A stretch of DNA of 64,000 bases from the NCBI GenBank assembly GCA_020636155.1, contig JACJYM010000001.1:1-64000 (forward strand). The letters run 5' to 3'. A program made the translations under genes and the position numbers. The notes under the pieces were generated by a model. It saw nothing but the letters and a program-made list of their open reading frames with translations. It was not told the origin of the DNA and did not search any database. The DNA comes from Lewinellaceae bacterium. GTDB lineage: Bacteria; Bacteroidota; Bacteroidia; Chitinophagales; Saprospiraceae. Below are positions 1 to 9,125 of the stretch, piece after piece (the stretch's first letter is position 1; the number at the start of each line of letters is the position of its first letter).

Positions 1-70
1 AATTAATCTTTAGCGAAATCAAAAATTAAAAATTTCTTCCATAAAAATTATCTAAAATTAAAAATGATTA

Positions 71-78
71 TATATTTG
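71..78 (+). promoter_or_regulatory. Bacteroidota -7 element (TATATTTG) ahead of tRNA-Glu
   Basis: This is an exact match to the Bacteroidota sigma-A -7 consensus TAnnTTTG, 50 bases upstream of the tRNA. I see no good TTG -33 element at the usual distance, so the call rests on the -7 box and its position. Confidence 0.45.
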
Positions 79-127
79 CAATGCTTTTGAGAAAAACGTT
101 TTTCATGGCGATATTTTTATACTAATT

Positions 128-199
128 GGCCCGTTCGTCTAGGGGTTAGGACGCCAGGTTTTCATCCTGGTAGCAGGGGTTCGATTCCCCTACGGGCTG
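128..199 (+). tRNA. tRNA-Glu (anticodon UUC)
   Basis: A 72-base cloverleaf can be folded. The acceptor strands 128-134 and 192-198 pair, with a G-U at the first position. The D-arm region holds GTCTAGGGGTTAGGAC. The anticodon stem CCAGG/CCTGG encloses a loop with TTC, and the T-arm is CAGGGGTTCGATTCCCCTA. The discriminator base is G199 and CCA is not encoded. The whole matches bacterial tRNA-Glu, and a hairpin terminator follows directly. Confidence 0.95.
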
Positions 200-214
200 C
201 TTTAAAAAATTTAC

Positions 215-247
215 AAACTCCTGTGGATTATCCTCAGGAGTTTTTTT
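215..247 (+). terminator. Rho-independent terminator after tRNA-Glu
   Basis: AAACTCCTG (215-223) pairs perfectly with CAGGAGTTT (235-243) and a run of T follows. It starts 16 bases after the tRNA and would end its primary transcript. Confidence 0.85.
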
Positions 248-334
248 ATGTCAGATACTGTGTCATCTTCTCAAAAAAAACCAAATTTTGTTTAAAAACA
301 AAGAATTGTATTCCCTGCTTAACTAAACAAACTC

Positions 335-342
335 TATTTTTG
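335..342 (+). promoter_or_regulatory. -7 element (TATTTTTG) ahead of the CDF transporter
   Basis: This matches TAnnTTTG and lies 18 bases upstream of the TTG start at 360. Transcription would begin about 10 bases before that codon, giving a very short leader. No well-spaced TTG -33 box is seen. Confidence 0.4.
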
Positions 343-359
343 TTAGAAATAATTTTGAT

Positions 360-1259
360 TTGAAAGAAAAAGCCGCTGAGAAAACGGTTGTATTTAGTAT
401 ACTCACCAGTGCAGGATTAGCATTGGTTAAGTTTTTAGCAGGCATTTTTGGACATTCTTATGCTTTGATTGCGGATTCTATCGAATCAACCACTGATGTC
501 TTTTCTTCTATTCTAGTACTATTGGGTATAAAATATGCCAATAAACCGGCCGATGAAAATCATCCTTATGGGCATGGTAGAATAGAACCTCTAATTACCT
601 TTTTAGTCGTTGCCTTTCTGGTCACTTCAGCAACGGTCATTGCCATTCAGAGTGTAAAAAATATCCATACACCGCATCAAGGACCTGAAGCATGGACGCT
701 ATATCTGCTAGCGGTTATCATCGTATGGAAAGAGATTTCTTACAGAATCGTATTAAATCAAAGCATCAAAACTAATAGCACCGCACTCAAAGCGGATGCT
801 TGGCATCATCGAAGCGATGCAATTACCTCAGTTACCGCCTTTATAGGTATTTCCATCTCATTAATTTTTGGAGAAGGCTATGAAATGGCAGATGACTATG
901 CCGCTCTCTGTGCTTCTATCTTCATTCTTTACAATAGCTATATCATTTTCAGGCCTGCATTTGGAGAAATTATGGATGAGCATCTCTATGATGATTTAGT
1001 GGACGAAATCAGAGTCTATTCTCTAGAGGTGCCGGGAATTCTCGGTACGGAAAAATGTTATGTCCGAAAGGCCGGAATGAAATATCATGTGGATTTGCAT
1101 GCTATTGTCAGCGCTGATATCTCGGTAAAAGAAGGACACAAAATTTCACATCACCTTAAGGATTATCTACACCTAAAGCTTGAAGATCTCGGTCAAATCC
1201 TCATTCACATAGAGCCCAATGAAGATGACGATTATCTCGATGATGAATACGATGGATAG
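360..1259 (+). CDS. Cation diffusion facilitator (CDF) family transporter
   Basis: A 299-residue inner-membrane exporter of divalent metals (Zn, Fe, Co or Mn class; substrate not assignable). Several transmembrane helices span about residues 8-200. The TM2 signature HSYALIADSIESTTD (32-46) offers E42-x3-D46 as metal ligands, the loop HPYGHGRIEPL follows, and TM5 carries an HHRSD motif near residue 150. The C-terminal third is the cytosolic dimerisation domain, ending in an Asp-rich tail. The start is TTG; no in-frame ATG occurs before TM1-TM2, so a later start would delete the transport core. The stop overlaps the next gene by 8 bases, suggesting translational coupling to the HAD phosphatase. 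Confidence 0.9.
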   Translation: MKEKAAEKTVVFSILTSAGLALVKFLAGIFGHSYALIADSIESTTDVFSSILVLLGIKYANKPADENHPYGHGRIEPLITFLVVAFLVTSATVIAIQSVKNIHTPHQGPEAWTLYLLAVIIVWKEISYRIVLNQSIKTNSTALKADAWHHRSDAITSVTAFIGISISLIFGEGYEMADDYAALCASIFILYNSYIIFRPAFGEIMDEHLYDDLVDEIRVYSLEVPGILGTEKCYVRKAGMKYHVDLHAIVSADISVKEGHKISHHLKDYLHLKLEDLGQILIHIEPNEDDDYLDDEYDG

Positions 1260-1959
1260 CGTGAAATATGATTTTAAAAGTATTAAAGTCGTTGCAATAG
1301 ACGCCGATGATACCCTCTGGGTAAATGAACCATTTTTCAGAGAAGCAGAAGATATTTTTTGTAATTTACTAGAGGGTTTTTTGCCTAGGCATAGCATTGT
1401 AAAAGAACTTTATAACATCGAAATCAACAATCTAAAACGATACGGTTACGGCATCAAAAGTTTTACTCTGAGCATGATAGAAACTTACCAATCCATCACT
1501 CAATCACTAGGTCGACCGAAAGACATCACCGAAATTTTAAATATTGGAAAGTCTATGCTCGACAAACCCGTCGAACTACTACCAGAAGTAGAAAACACCT
1601 TACAAAACTTAACTGACCATCGGCTTGTACTCGCCACTAAAGGAGACTTAGTAGATCAAGAAAGAAAATTAAATAAGTCAGGTCTTGAAAAATATTTTCA
1701 CCACATAGAAATCATGACCGAAAAAGACGCTAATGGCTACCAAAAGCTTATCAAGCATCTTGACATCGAGCCTAGAGAATTTTTGATGGTAGGAAACTCA
1801 CTTCGTTCTGATGTCCTACCGGTATTGGAAATTGGAGGTCATGCCATACATATTCCTTTTCATACGACCTGGATTCATGAAGAGGTAAATGACAACATCG
1901 AGCATAAAAATTTTCATCAATTAAAATCATTCTCTAAATTGAATTCCTTATTTTTATAG
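1252..1959 (+). CDS. HAD superfamily hydrolase (phosphatase)
   Basis: A 235-residue soluble HAD-type phosphatase of unknown substrate. Motif I is IDADDTLW with nucleophile D17 and acid/base D19. Motif II is the Thr in LATKGD, a Lys follows in the LNKSGLEKYF region (motif III), and motif IV is the acidic stretch in VGNSLRSDVLP. The insertion between motifs I and II is helical, as in C1-cap HADs (YjjG/pyrimidine-nucleotidase-like). In-frame ATGs exist at 1219 and 1240, but 1252 gives the shortest overlap with the upstream CDF gene and places motif I at the usual distance. It sits between two metal transporters; no direct link to metals is visible. Confidence 0.85.
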   Translation: MDSVKYDFKSIKVVAIDADDTLWVNEPFFREAEDIFCNLLEGFLPRHSIVKELYNIEINNLKRYGYGIKSFTLSMIETYQSITQSLGRPKDITEILNIGKSMLDKPVELLPEVENTLQNLTDHRLVLATKGDLVDQERKLNKSGLEKYFHHIEIMTEKDANGYQKLIKHLDIEPREFLMVGNSLRSDVLPVLEIGGHAIHIPFHTTWIHEEVNDNIEHKNFHQLKSFSKLNSLFL

Positions 1960-1977
1960 TTTGAAAAAATGTAAATA

Positions 1978-2676
1978 ATGCAAAGTCACAAATACGAAAA
2001 TCACTTTATCAACAGAAGCAATTGGTTAAGAGCTGCAGTCTTGGGTGCCAATGACGGTATCCTTTCTACAGCCAGCCTTGCTGTAGGAGTCGCGGCTGCG
2101 AGCAACGATCGAAACAACCTAATATTGGCAGTGCTTGCGGGATTAATTGCAGGAGCCTTATCAATGGCTGCCGGTGAATATGTCTCCGTAAGTTCTCAAA
2201 CAGATCTTGAAGATTCAGACCTCGAAAGAGAAAAAAACGAGTTGGCAACGATGCCTGAAGAAGAACTCGAAGAACTGACCAGTATTTACATTGATAGAGG
2301 CCTCACTAGAGATTTGGCTCATCAAGTAGCAGTACAATTGACAGAGCACGATGCTCTGCAAGCTCATGCGAGAGATGAATTGGGCATTCATGATCTTACT
2401 CGAGCCAATGCTTTGCAAGCCGCCTTTGCGTCAGGTGCTTCATTCACCTTGGGAGCCCTACTTCCTTTATTAGTTGCCCTCTTTTTATCCATGAAATACA
2501 TGGTACTGGGTCAATATATTTTCTCCATCTTGGCATTGGCAATCATGGGAGCAATATCGGCTAAAGTTGCGGGTTCAGACATGTTTAAATCCGCATTACG
2601 TATTAGTTTTTGGGGGACGGTCGCCATGGGAGTTACGGCATTGACCGGTTATATTTTCAATATATCTGTATTTTAA
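1978..2676 (+). CDS. VIT1/CCC1-family Fe2+/Mn2+ transporter
   Basis: A 232-residue membrane protein of the vacuolar iron transporter family. The N-terminal signature is RAAVLGANDGILSTASL, followed by GALSMAAGEYVSVSSQ, the conserved TM2 region. A charged cytoplasmic segment rich in Glu (about 80-145) resembles the VIT metal-binding domain, and three more hydrophobic helices close the protein. It lies 18 bases after the HAD gene on the same strand and probably shares its transcript, so two metal transporters flank the phosphatase. In bacteria this family is thought to move Fe or Mn out of the cytosol. Confidence 0.88.
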   Translation: MQSHKYENHFINRSNWLRAAVLGANDGILSTASLAVGVAAASNDRNNLILAVLAGLIAGALSMAAGEYVSVSSQTDLEDSDLEREKNELATMPEEELEELTSIYIDRGLTRDLAHQVAVQLTEHDALQAHARDELGIHDLTRANALQAAFASGASFTLGALLPLLVALFLSMKYMVLGQYIFSILALAIMGAISAKVAGSDMFKSALRISFWGTVAMGVTALTGYIFNISVF

Positions 2677-2710
2677 TCGAGCTTAGATATCAAATAAAAA
2701 ATATGGACTA

Positions 2711-2725
2711 AGAGACGAATTGTCT
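2711..2725. terminator. Possible hairpin between convergent genes
   Basis: GAGAC and GTCTC flank a 5-base loop between the stops of the VIT gene and gldD. A T-rich run lies about 10 bases beyond it on the minus strand, so it could end the gldD transcript, but the U-tract is not adjacent. Confidence 0.3.
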
Positions 2726-2733
2726 CAAGGAAA

Positions 2734-3339
2734 TTACTTGTTCTTCCATTCCAGTTTATCGATCATTTTATCGATATCCTTTCTTATAAATTGTAGTACG
2801 GGAGCGGTACTGTCAGGATTTACCTTTGATTCAAAATACAGAGAAGCTCTTAAAAAATGTGAGGTACTATCAGTCACATAAAATTGTATAGGTGAGGCTA
2901 CAGGACCCGAAATCTCAAACATTAGTCCATATATTTTTTTATCCGGAATCTCAATGAGAGACTCCCTACGGTATTCGGCTTTGATATTGTGTTTCCCCGC
3001 CATTTCAAAAGAGTCATCAATCAAGTCTGTAAGAGAATTTTCCTTATTAATTGGGTAATAGCTGCAGTATATTTTCGAATTTAGCTGACTCAAATCGATA
3101 TCGAACCAACATTCACTAGGAGTTTTATTTTCAAAAATGAATGAGTCTTTTTGAATACTTGCATAGCTGGGTTTCAAAAATCTGAATCCACAATCTAAGG
3201 TATCTACCCAGACATAGTCATGTCCAATAGGAAAATTAATTTTTGGATACATTCTGGGCTTGGGAACGTATATTTTCTCCTCCTTACATGAATAAAAGAT
3301 GGAAAAAATTAAGAATAACAAAATGAACCTAGGCTTCAT
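2734..3339 (-). CDS. gldD: Gliding motility lipoprotein GldD
   Basis: A 201-residue lipoprotein with signal MKPRFILLFLIFSIFYSC, lipobox Cys18. The mature start YVPKPRMYPKINFP resembles the Y-x-PKPR-x-Y opening of GldD. GldD is required for gliding and T9SS-dependent secretion in Flavobacterium, with an unknown biochemical role in the envelope. The assignment is strengthened by context: it follows ssb and gldE in the same order as in flavobacteria, and it overlaps gldE by 11 bases. Length is close to known GldD proteins. Confidence 0.85.
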   Translation of the reverse strand: MKPRFILLFLIFSIFYSCKEEKIYVPKPRMYPKINFPIGHDYVWVDTLDCGFRFLKPSYASIQKDSFIFENKTPSECWFDIDLSQLNSKIYCSYYPINKENSLTDLIDDSFEMAGKHNIKAEYRRESLIEIPDKKIYGLMFEISGPVASPIQFYVTDSTSHFLRASLYFESKVNPDSTAPVLQFIRKDIDKMIDKLEWKNK

Positions 3340-4732
3340 GACTTTCGATTCTGAGGTTTACTTTTTCAATTCTCTTGGCAGTCGTACTGATCACTGTAAA
3401 TTTAATATTTCCTATTTCTACCTCGGTCTCAGGCTTTGGAAGATGTCCTATTTTTTCAATAATCAAACCGGCCAATGAATCAGAATCTCCCTTAATCTCA
3501 TCAAAAATATCACTCGGCAAACCCGTAATTCTCAAGACATCATTTAATAACATTTTACCATCAAAAATGAAATTCTGATTATCGAGCTTCACGTACTCAA
3601 CCTCCTCGTCTTCATCAAATTCATCTTTGATATCACCGATGACTTCCTCCATAATGTCTTCGAGAGTCACTATTCCACAGCTGCCCCCATACTCATCCAC
3701 GACGATGGCCATGTGCATTCTTTTTAATTGAAATTCTCGTAAGAGATCATCTATTTTTTTCGATTCCGGCACATACAGCACCTGATCACGTATCAATTTT
3801 AACCAATCAAAATCTTTGCCTTCTACTGTATAACCCAACAAATCCTTGACATACAGGATACCAATAACCTTATCAAAGTCTTCCTCGTACACCGGCAGCC
3901 TAGAGTACCCGTTATCTCTCACTATTTTTAATACCTCTGAAAAATTTTCTGACGATTCTATACCTACAACATCCACTCTGGATTTCATAATTTGCTTCAC
4001 TCTCACGTCCCCAAACTTGACGATTCCTTTAAGAATTTCAGCTTCTTGACCAGATTGGTCTGAATCAGAAACCGTCAAATCAATGGCTTTATCTAAGTCT
4101 TCTCTTATGCTGTTGTTTTGATAATTGCTATTGACCCTATCTTCAATTCGAGTCCCCCATCTTACTAGAATATTGCTAAATGGAGACAAAAGATTGTTCA
4201 GCACCGTCAGTGGCAATGACATGGCTCTTACCATTTTCATATTTGCCATATTGGCATAAATTTTAGGTGCCACTTCACCGAAAAGCACCAAAATAAAGGT
4301 CACCCCCAGCACTGTAATCAGAAAATTAATCAAGCTCGACCACGTATTTGCTTGCATGATGGGCATCCATTCATAAAATCTCGCACCGATGGCATTGAGC
4401 ACCGTATCGCCAAGTAGCTTACCGATTAAGTAATCAGATACAATGACTATCGCAATATTGATAAAGTTGTTAGCAATAAGAATGGTAGCTAGTAACTTTT
4501 TAGGATCAGACAATAAAGCCATGATTCTGCGAGAAGACTTCGAGTCTTCTTCCTCTAGATCTTTTATCTGAATAGGTCCTAGTGAAAAGTAAGCAACTTC
4601 AGAGCCTGAGACGAGTCCAGAGCAAATAATCAGTATGATAAGAATGAAAATGGCACTTATATCACCGCTTGATATCATGAAAAATAACGGCAAAAAACTA
4701 AGTGTTATGAGTTCCGGAGGCTCTGAATCCAA
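3329..4732 (-). CDS. gldE: GldE, DUF21/CBS/CorC-type membrane protein
   Basis: 467 residues with hemolysin-C/CorC architecture. An N-terminal DUF21 membrane domain (to about residue 200) includes SGSEVAYFSLGPIQ, then come two CBS domains (about 230-350, including IMKSRVDVVG and MHMAIVVDEYGG), an acidic linker (DEFDEDEEVE) and a C-terminal transporter-associated domain. The start is TTG at 4732. It yields an MDSEPPELI opening like the acidic starts of GldE proteins; the alternative ATG at 4678 would remove it. GldE cooperates with GldD in T9SS/gliding in flavobacteria. It lies between ssb and gldD in one operon. Confidence 0.87.
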   Translation of the reverse strand: MDSEPPELITLSFLPLFFMISSGDISAIFILIILIICSGLVSGSEVAYFSLGPIQIKDLEEEDSKSSRRIMALLSDPKKLLATILIANNFINIAIVIVSDYLIGKLLGDTVLNAIGARFYEWMPIMQANTWSSLINFLITVLGVTFILVLFGEVAPKIYANMANMKMVRAMSLPLTVLNNLLSPFSNILVRWGTRIEDRVNSNYQNNSIREDLDKAIDLTVSDSDQSGQEAEILKGIVKFGDVRVKQIMKSRVDVVGIESSENFSEVLKIVRDNGYSRLPVYEEDFDKVIGILYVKDLLGYTVEGKDFDWLKLIRDQVLYVPESKKIDDLLREFQLKRMHMAIVVDEYGGSCGIVTLEDIMEEVIGDIKDEFDEDEEVEYVKLDNQNFIFDGKMLLNDVLRITGLPSDIFDEIKGDSDSLAGLIIEKIGHLPKPETEVEIGNIKFTVISTTAKRIEKVNLRIESHEA

Positions 4733-4772
4733 AATCTATTTTTTAGTTTGAAAATATGAATCTTTTATTCAA

Positions 4773-5243
4773 TTAAAAGGGCAAATCATCTTCTACTATA
4801 TCGGGAGCATTATCGGCCATAGATTCCTTCGTCTTGTCAAATGAGCCCAATCCGCCACCTGAAATCGGTTGATCTAGAGCTGAAGGAAAACTTTCATTAT
4901 AATTCCTTCCAGTATTTTCACGCTTTTCTAGGGGTCTTATAGTATTGGCTACGATTTCAGTAATATATCGTTCGACACCGTCTTTGTCTTGATATTTTCG
5001 ATGAGTCAATTTACCTTCTACATACACCAGTGAGCCTTTTTTCAAGTCACGTTCAGCTCTTTCGGCAAGGTTTCTCCATGCGACGATGTCATGCCATTCA
5101 GTCAAAGTTTGCCATTCGCCACTTTTATCTTTGTAGCTTTCATTGGTTGCTATTGGAAATTTTGCAACGGCAACGTTGCTTTCTAAATGTCTCACTTCAG
5201 GGTCTCTTCCGAGATTTCCAATGAGAATCACTTTATTAATCAT
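4773..5243 (-). CDS. ssb: Single-stranded DNA-binding protein
   Basis: 156 residues. The OB-fold runs from MINKVILIGNLGRDPEVR to about residue 110, with the SSB core TEWHDIVAWRNLAERAE and KGSLVYVEGKL. A Gly/Asn/Ser linker leads to the acidic tip DIVEDDLPF, which recruits replication and repair partners. It is the first gene of the ssb-gldE-gldD operon; the 40-base gap to gldE has no terminator. A -7 element lies at 5267-5274. Confidence 0.95.
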   Translation of the reverse strand: MINKVILIGNLGRDPEVRHLESNVAVAKFPIATNESYKDKSGEWQTLTEWHDIVAWRNLAERAERDLKKGSLVYVEGKLTHRKYQDKDGVERYITEIVANTIRPLEKRENTGRNYNESFPSALDQPISGGGLGSFDKTKESMADNAPDIVEDDLPF

Positions 5244-5266
5244 CTCAGTTGATTTAATTTGATTTG

Positions 5267-5274
5267 CAAAAATA
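5267..5274 (-). promoter_or_regulatory. -7 element (TATTTTTG) for ssb-gldE-gldD
   Basis: Read on the minus strand this is an exact TAnnTTTG, 24 bases upstream of the ssb ATG. No TTG at the -33 position is evident. Confidence 0.45.
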
Positions 5275-5355
5275 CTTTAAAAAATAGAATTATATAAATC
5301 AGGAACTAAAATATTAACCGTTTTGCAATATCAATCAAATGTTATGGAATTTTAA

Positions 5356-6726
5356 TTACAAATTTTCTAAGAATTTTATCATGGCATTCCTCTCTGATTT
5401 CGTTAAGTTTTTAAATGACTGTTTACTTTCCTCGGCCTCTCCGCCATGCCAAAGAATGGCTTCTTCTAGAGTAGTTGCCCTACCATCATGCAGATAATTT
5501 GCGTTTTCTCCTCCTACAATTTTCGTAAAACCTATCCCCCACAATGGTGGTGTTCTCCATTCGTATCCATTGGCAACAAATTCAGGTCTAAAATCGGCCA
5601 ATCCATCACCCATATCATGTAAAAGTAAATCAGTATATGGAAATATTTTTTGATTATTTAAAAATGGCTTATCAGATTGGTCACCAGTAACAAATGCTTC
5701 TCTGTGGCATGCATTGCAATTAAGTTTTCGAAACAGCTTTTTCCCCTCTTTTACTTGGTCATCCTCGAAATTCCTTCTAATAGGTACTCCCAATGATTGT
5801 GCATAAAATGTGGTTATTTTCATTAGTTCTAAATCTATTTCAGGGTCATCAGAATAGTCATCAGCCTGCGTTTGATTCTCACAACTTTCCTTAGGAAATA
5901 AAGGACTGGTTAGACCCATATCTTGATGATAAGCTCCAGCTGTTTGTTGTATTAACGACGGTTGACCTGCTTTCCATCCGAATCGACCAAGTTTAAATGT
6001 ATGGTCTGTCACACTCCAAACTATATTGGCCTTACCCGAAATCCCATCATTATCGATGTCTTCTGGATCAGCATACAGTAGTATTTGTTCCTCAGGAATT
6101 GCCTCTAATAACCCTAATCCAAATACGGGAGGTGCTATTCTCGGCGAAATCAAGTTTGTGAATTCCCATGGCATGTAGGTATCATAAATCCTGAAAATTC
6201 TATTTTTTAACATGAATTCATTTCCATCTGGATAATTTCCAACAATATAACTGTAGCTCCAATCCACTTTACCTTCTGCTTCTATTCCAAAATTTGCTTT
6301 TGTTTGCAGTTGTGTTCCAAAATTATCTACTGCCAAAGGACCTCCCATTTCATCTTCTCCAGGTTTGCTAATTCGGAACAATAGTCCACGTAAATTATCC
6401 GTATTTGAAGGAAATGGCGACCGACCATTAGCGACATGACAATGCTCACAGGATACTTGATTAAATACAGGACCCAGGCCACTATTATGAGTACTAGGAG
6501 CACTAACAAAAATATCTGCAAAAGCTTGATCAGACTTTAGATGTAATGTCAATTCTTCTTGAGATAGATTTGATGCTGGTTGTTGAAAAATATTGATAAA
6601 AAATCCTTCAATACTGGTTTCTCCACCAAGATACACATCTTCATCCAATGGGTCTATGTAAACATCTTCATTAGTACAGGATGCCAAGGACAACACGAAA
6701 ATAATCAATATCAAATACTTATGCAT
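5356..6726 (-). CDS. Di-heme oxidoreductase-family lipoprotein (DUF1111)
   Basis: 456 residues with a lipoprotein signal (MHKYLILIIFVLSLASC, Cys17), so it is likely membrane-anchored in the periplasm or at the outer membrane. There are two heme c sites: CEHCH at 93-97 and CNACH near 340. The surrounding motifs (FVSAPSTHNSGLGPVFN, HDMGDGL, RTPPLWGIG, HDGRA) are typical of the DUF1111 'thiol oxidoreductase' family, distantly related to di-heme peroxidases. In many Bacteroidota and Proteobacteria the family is encoded beside imelysin and linked to iron uptake; the reaction is unproven. It is the last gene of a three-gene unit, 9 bases after the imelysin gene. Confidence 0.85.
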   Translation of the reverse strand: MHKYLILIIFVLSLASCTNEDVYIDPLDEDVYLGGETSIEGFFINIFQQPASNLSQEELTLHLKSDQAFADIFVSAPSTHNSGLGPVFNQVSCEHCHVANGRSPFPSNTDNLRGLLFRISKPGEDEMGGPLAVDNFGTQLQTKANFGIEAEGKVDWSYSYIVGNYPDGNEFMLKNRIFRIYDTYMPWEFTNLISPRIAPPVFGLGLLEAIPEEQILLYADPEDIDNDGISGKANIVWSVTDHTFKLGRFGWKAGQPSLIQQTAGAYHQDMGLTSPLFPKESCENQTQADDYSDDPEIDLELMKITTFYAQSLGVPIRRNFEDDQVKEGKKLFRKLNCNACHREAFVTGDQSDKPFLNNQKIFPYTDLLLHDMGDGLADFRPEFVANGYEWRTPPLWGIGFTKIVGGENANYLHDGRATTLEEAILWHGGEAEESKQSFKNLTKSERNAMIKFLENL

Positions 6727-6735
6727 TTTAGTAAT

Positions 6736-7791
6736 CTATAAGTTTGAAACAATCGGAAGCACTTCACTTTCAAGGGTCTGCTGCAATTGTCTAACCTTTG
6801 CTTGTGCATTTTCTACACTACTCACGGAATTAAAAATCGCCGATGTGAAGCTTCCCTCAATATTCTCAATAGACTTTATTGCTTCTATTATTTCTTCTTG
6901 TACTTTTTTATTTAAATTCTCATCTTTTGAGAGTATTAAAGAGTTAATGCCTTTTCCTTCTGATCCTTTATATTTGCCAAGATAAGCATTTTGAATGCTT
7001 CTAATATTATCGGCAAAGTCCTTTTTAGAATTTTGACTAAAACGACTTTCTTCCAAATTGACATTTTTCTGTACCAATGGGTCATTTATTTTTCCATTAG
7101 CAACTTCATCAGCTATAGTAATCATTCCTACAACAAACTCCTCCAGAGCTGACTTTTGTGATGGATACACACTATTATTTTCATCTCCTGCACTTAAAAC
7201 ATTTGAAATGTAATTATCTCCACTGGGACTCCAACTTAGGAATAACTCTGAAGTAGAACCTTTCAAAGACTCGGCACATGATTTTAAATATTGATATTGT
7301 CTTTCAGTAAAATCACCTATTTGTTTATCAGAATTAAGACCAAAAAGTAAATATTCAATTGTATGAAAACCCTTTAGAGTACCATCTAGACCATCTATGT
7401 AAGATTTAGTAAGTTCTGCATTACTATTGAGTACTGCATCTAAGTCGGTTTGGTTTACTGGCCAGCTATCCATTGATGGGTCAATACCTTTTTGGTCCAC
7501 GGGGCCATATAAAAACCCTTCTGATTGTTCCCATGGTTGACGGGTATCTCTCCATGCTTGGCGTGCATTAATCAGGTTATCTTGAGTTTTTTCATTTTCG
7601 AGCAATGTAAGTGAATTTACTAAAATTACGGCTTTTAAATCCAATTCCTCATAGGTCGCGAGAATTACATTATTTCCAATATTTTCCAAAATATCAGAAT
7701 AATCTTGTGAGTTACTATTTACTTCATCTTTTCCACAGCCAAGAAGTAAAAATATTACTAATAAGGCAGCTAAAAATCTATCTAAATTCAT
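6736..7791 (-). CDS. Imelysin-family (M75-like) lipoprotein
   Basis: About 351 residues from the ATG at 7791. The frame stays open to 7827, but the later start gives a clean lipoprotein signal (MNLDRFLAALLVIFLLLGC) and removes an overlap with the upstream gene. The GxHxxE signature of imelysins is GFHTIEYLLFG, near residue 140. The rest is mainly helical, with the QPWEQSEGFLYGPVD region characteristic of the fold. Imelysins such as IrpA are iron-regulated envelope proteins; peptidase activity is doubtful. It is flanked by an outer-membrane barrel and a DUF1111 heme protein. Confidence 0.87.
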   Translation of the reverse strand: MNLDRFLAALLVIFLLLGCGKDEVNSNSQDYSDILENIGNNVILATYEELDLKAVILVNSLTLLENEKTQDNLINARQAWRDTRQPWEQSEGFLYGPVDQKGIDPSMDSWPVNQTDLDAVLNSNAELTKSYIDGLDGTLKGFHTIEYLLFGLNSDKQIGDFTERQYQYLKSCAESLKGSTSELFLSWSPSGDNYISNVLSAGDENNSVYPSQKSALEEFVVGMITIADEVANGKINDPLVQKNVNLEESRFSQNSKKDFADNIRSIQNAYLGKYKGSEGKGINSLILSKDENLNKKVQEEIIEAIKSIENIEGSFTSAIFNSVSSVENAQAKVRQLQQTLESEVLPIVSNL

Positions 7792-7810
7792 ATCATTTAT
7801 TTTATACAGT

Positions 7811-9082
7811 TTAAAATTCAAAAGCAAATCCTGTTATAATTGATTTTTCGGAAGTTCCGCCACCTATGCTGGTGGGTGCAGGGGCTCCTACTTTCCTGTC
7901 TGAAAATTGCAACTTAAACTGCACATCTTCAATAATTTTATAAACTGTTCCAATTGACCATGATTGTCTTTGCCATCTTGGATTATTAAATATTAGACCT
8001 TCCGTAGAAAACATAGTATCATAAAAATCGTATCTTAAGTACAGCAGCAATTCACTATTTTCCAAATTATTTTTTAATAATGATTCAACACCGATTACTT
8101 TTAAAGCTAACTCACTAAATGCTCCCAGACACGAGGCACCTACTGGGGTTCTTTTTACATTGAGGTTATTTGATAAATTTCTGTTAAAATTGCTAAGTGT
8201 TTCTGAGTTTGCCAATTTTCCATACATCAGCATACACGACAGGGATAAATATTTATAATGAAGGCTCGTATGAATCTCTCCCAATCCTAGTGGAGTAGAA
8301 ATAGATAGGTCAGGTTTCGGTCTATTGTCTGAAGTAGATTTACTTCCATACATAGAAAACCCAACAGAAAAAGCGGCATTTGCCACATAGTCAAGTCTTG
8401 CACAAAGAGCAAAATTTTCTGCATTTACCATTTCGAATCTTGCTTGATTTCCTCTCTTTATCCAATTTGCCGAATTGAAAGCGCTGCCATCTAATCCATT
8501 AGTCAAACTAAAATGATATTTATACTTACTCCCTCCGAAGTTGCCTTGAATAAGAAAGCCATTATCAGTCCAGTTTTCTGGTAGTATTTGGGATTCCATT
8601 TCAGAATTAATAGCAGTTAAATAATCAGTAGGTTCGTCTCTTACAAACATCAATCCAAATGGTACTTTAACTCTGCCTACTTGAACATTCAAATTTTTTG
8701 CAAGGTTGAATTCAAGATTCATTTGCTCTATCAATACTTCTCCTCCCTTGTTGATATCAAATTCGAATTCACCAAACTCCTCGAATCTATCAAACTCAAC
8801 CTCTGAACCAGTACCACCATGCTCAAATTCAATCTCAGTATTCAATTTTATTTTATCATTCCAACGATAACCAAATTCTAGTACCAATCTCTCATTGTCA
8901 ATTGCATCACGCTTAGTAGTATCAGTTTGCCAATCAAAATGATAGTAATTCATTGCACCGTACCCTTCAAGCGAAAAGAGATTGAGTTTTTCTAAGAATG
9001 AATTGCTACTAGCTTCATTTTGTGCTTGCAAACAAATGTTTGGAATCAAAATACTAAAAAAAATAACACTGAATTTATTCAT
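7811..9082 (-). CDS. Outer-membrane beta-barrel protein (porin-like)
   Basis: 423 residues with signal peptide MNKFSVIFFSILIPNICLQA. It shows alternating amphipathic strands and a C-terminal FAFEF, typical of outer-membrane barrels. The YRWNDKIKLNTEIEFEHGG region, the E/D-rich EFDRFEEFGEFEFDI stretch and NVQVGRVKVPFG resemble phosphate-selective porin O/P-like proteins of Bacteroidota. As first gene of a barrel-imelysin-DUF1111 unit it may pass the metal substrate across the outer membrane; that is inference from context. A -7 element at 9100-9107 and an inverted repeat at 9126-9140 lie upstream. Confidence 0.8.
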   Translation of the reverse strand: MNKFSVIFFSILIPNICLQAQNEASSNSFLEKLNLFSLEGYGAMNYYHFDWQTDTTKRDAIDNERLVLEFGYRWNDKIKLNTEIEFEHGGTGSEVEFDRFEEFGEFEFDINKGGEVLIEQMNLEFNLAKNLNVQVGRVKVPFGLMFVRDEPTDYLTAINSEMESQILPENWTDNGFLIQGNFGGSKYKYHFSLTNGLDGSAFNSANWIKRGNQARFEMVNAENFALCARLDYVANAAFSVGFSMYGSKSTSDNRPKPDLSISTPLGLGEIHTSLHYKYLSLSCMLMYGKLANSETLSNFNRNLSNNLNVKRTPVGASCLGAFSELALKVIGVESLLKNNLENSELLLYLRYDFYDTMFSTEGLIFNNPRWQRQSWSIGTVYKIIEDVQFKLQFSDRKVGAPAPTSIGGGTSEKSIITGFAFEF

Positions 9083-9099
9083 TTCTCTACTTGATATGG

Positions 9100-9107
9100 C
9101 AAAAGTA
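9100..9107 (-). promoter_or_regulatory. -7 element (TACTTTTG) for barrel-imelysin-DUF1111 operon
   Basis: On the minus strand this matches TAnnTTTG, 18 bases upstream of the ATG at 9082. Confidence 0.4.
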
Positions 9108-9125
9108 CAAATATTTTATTTTTAA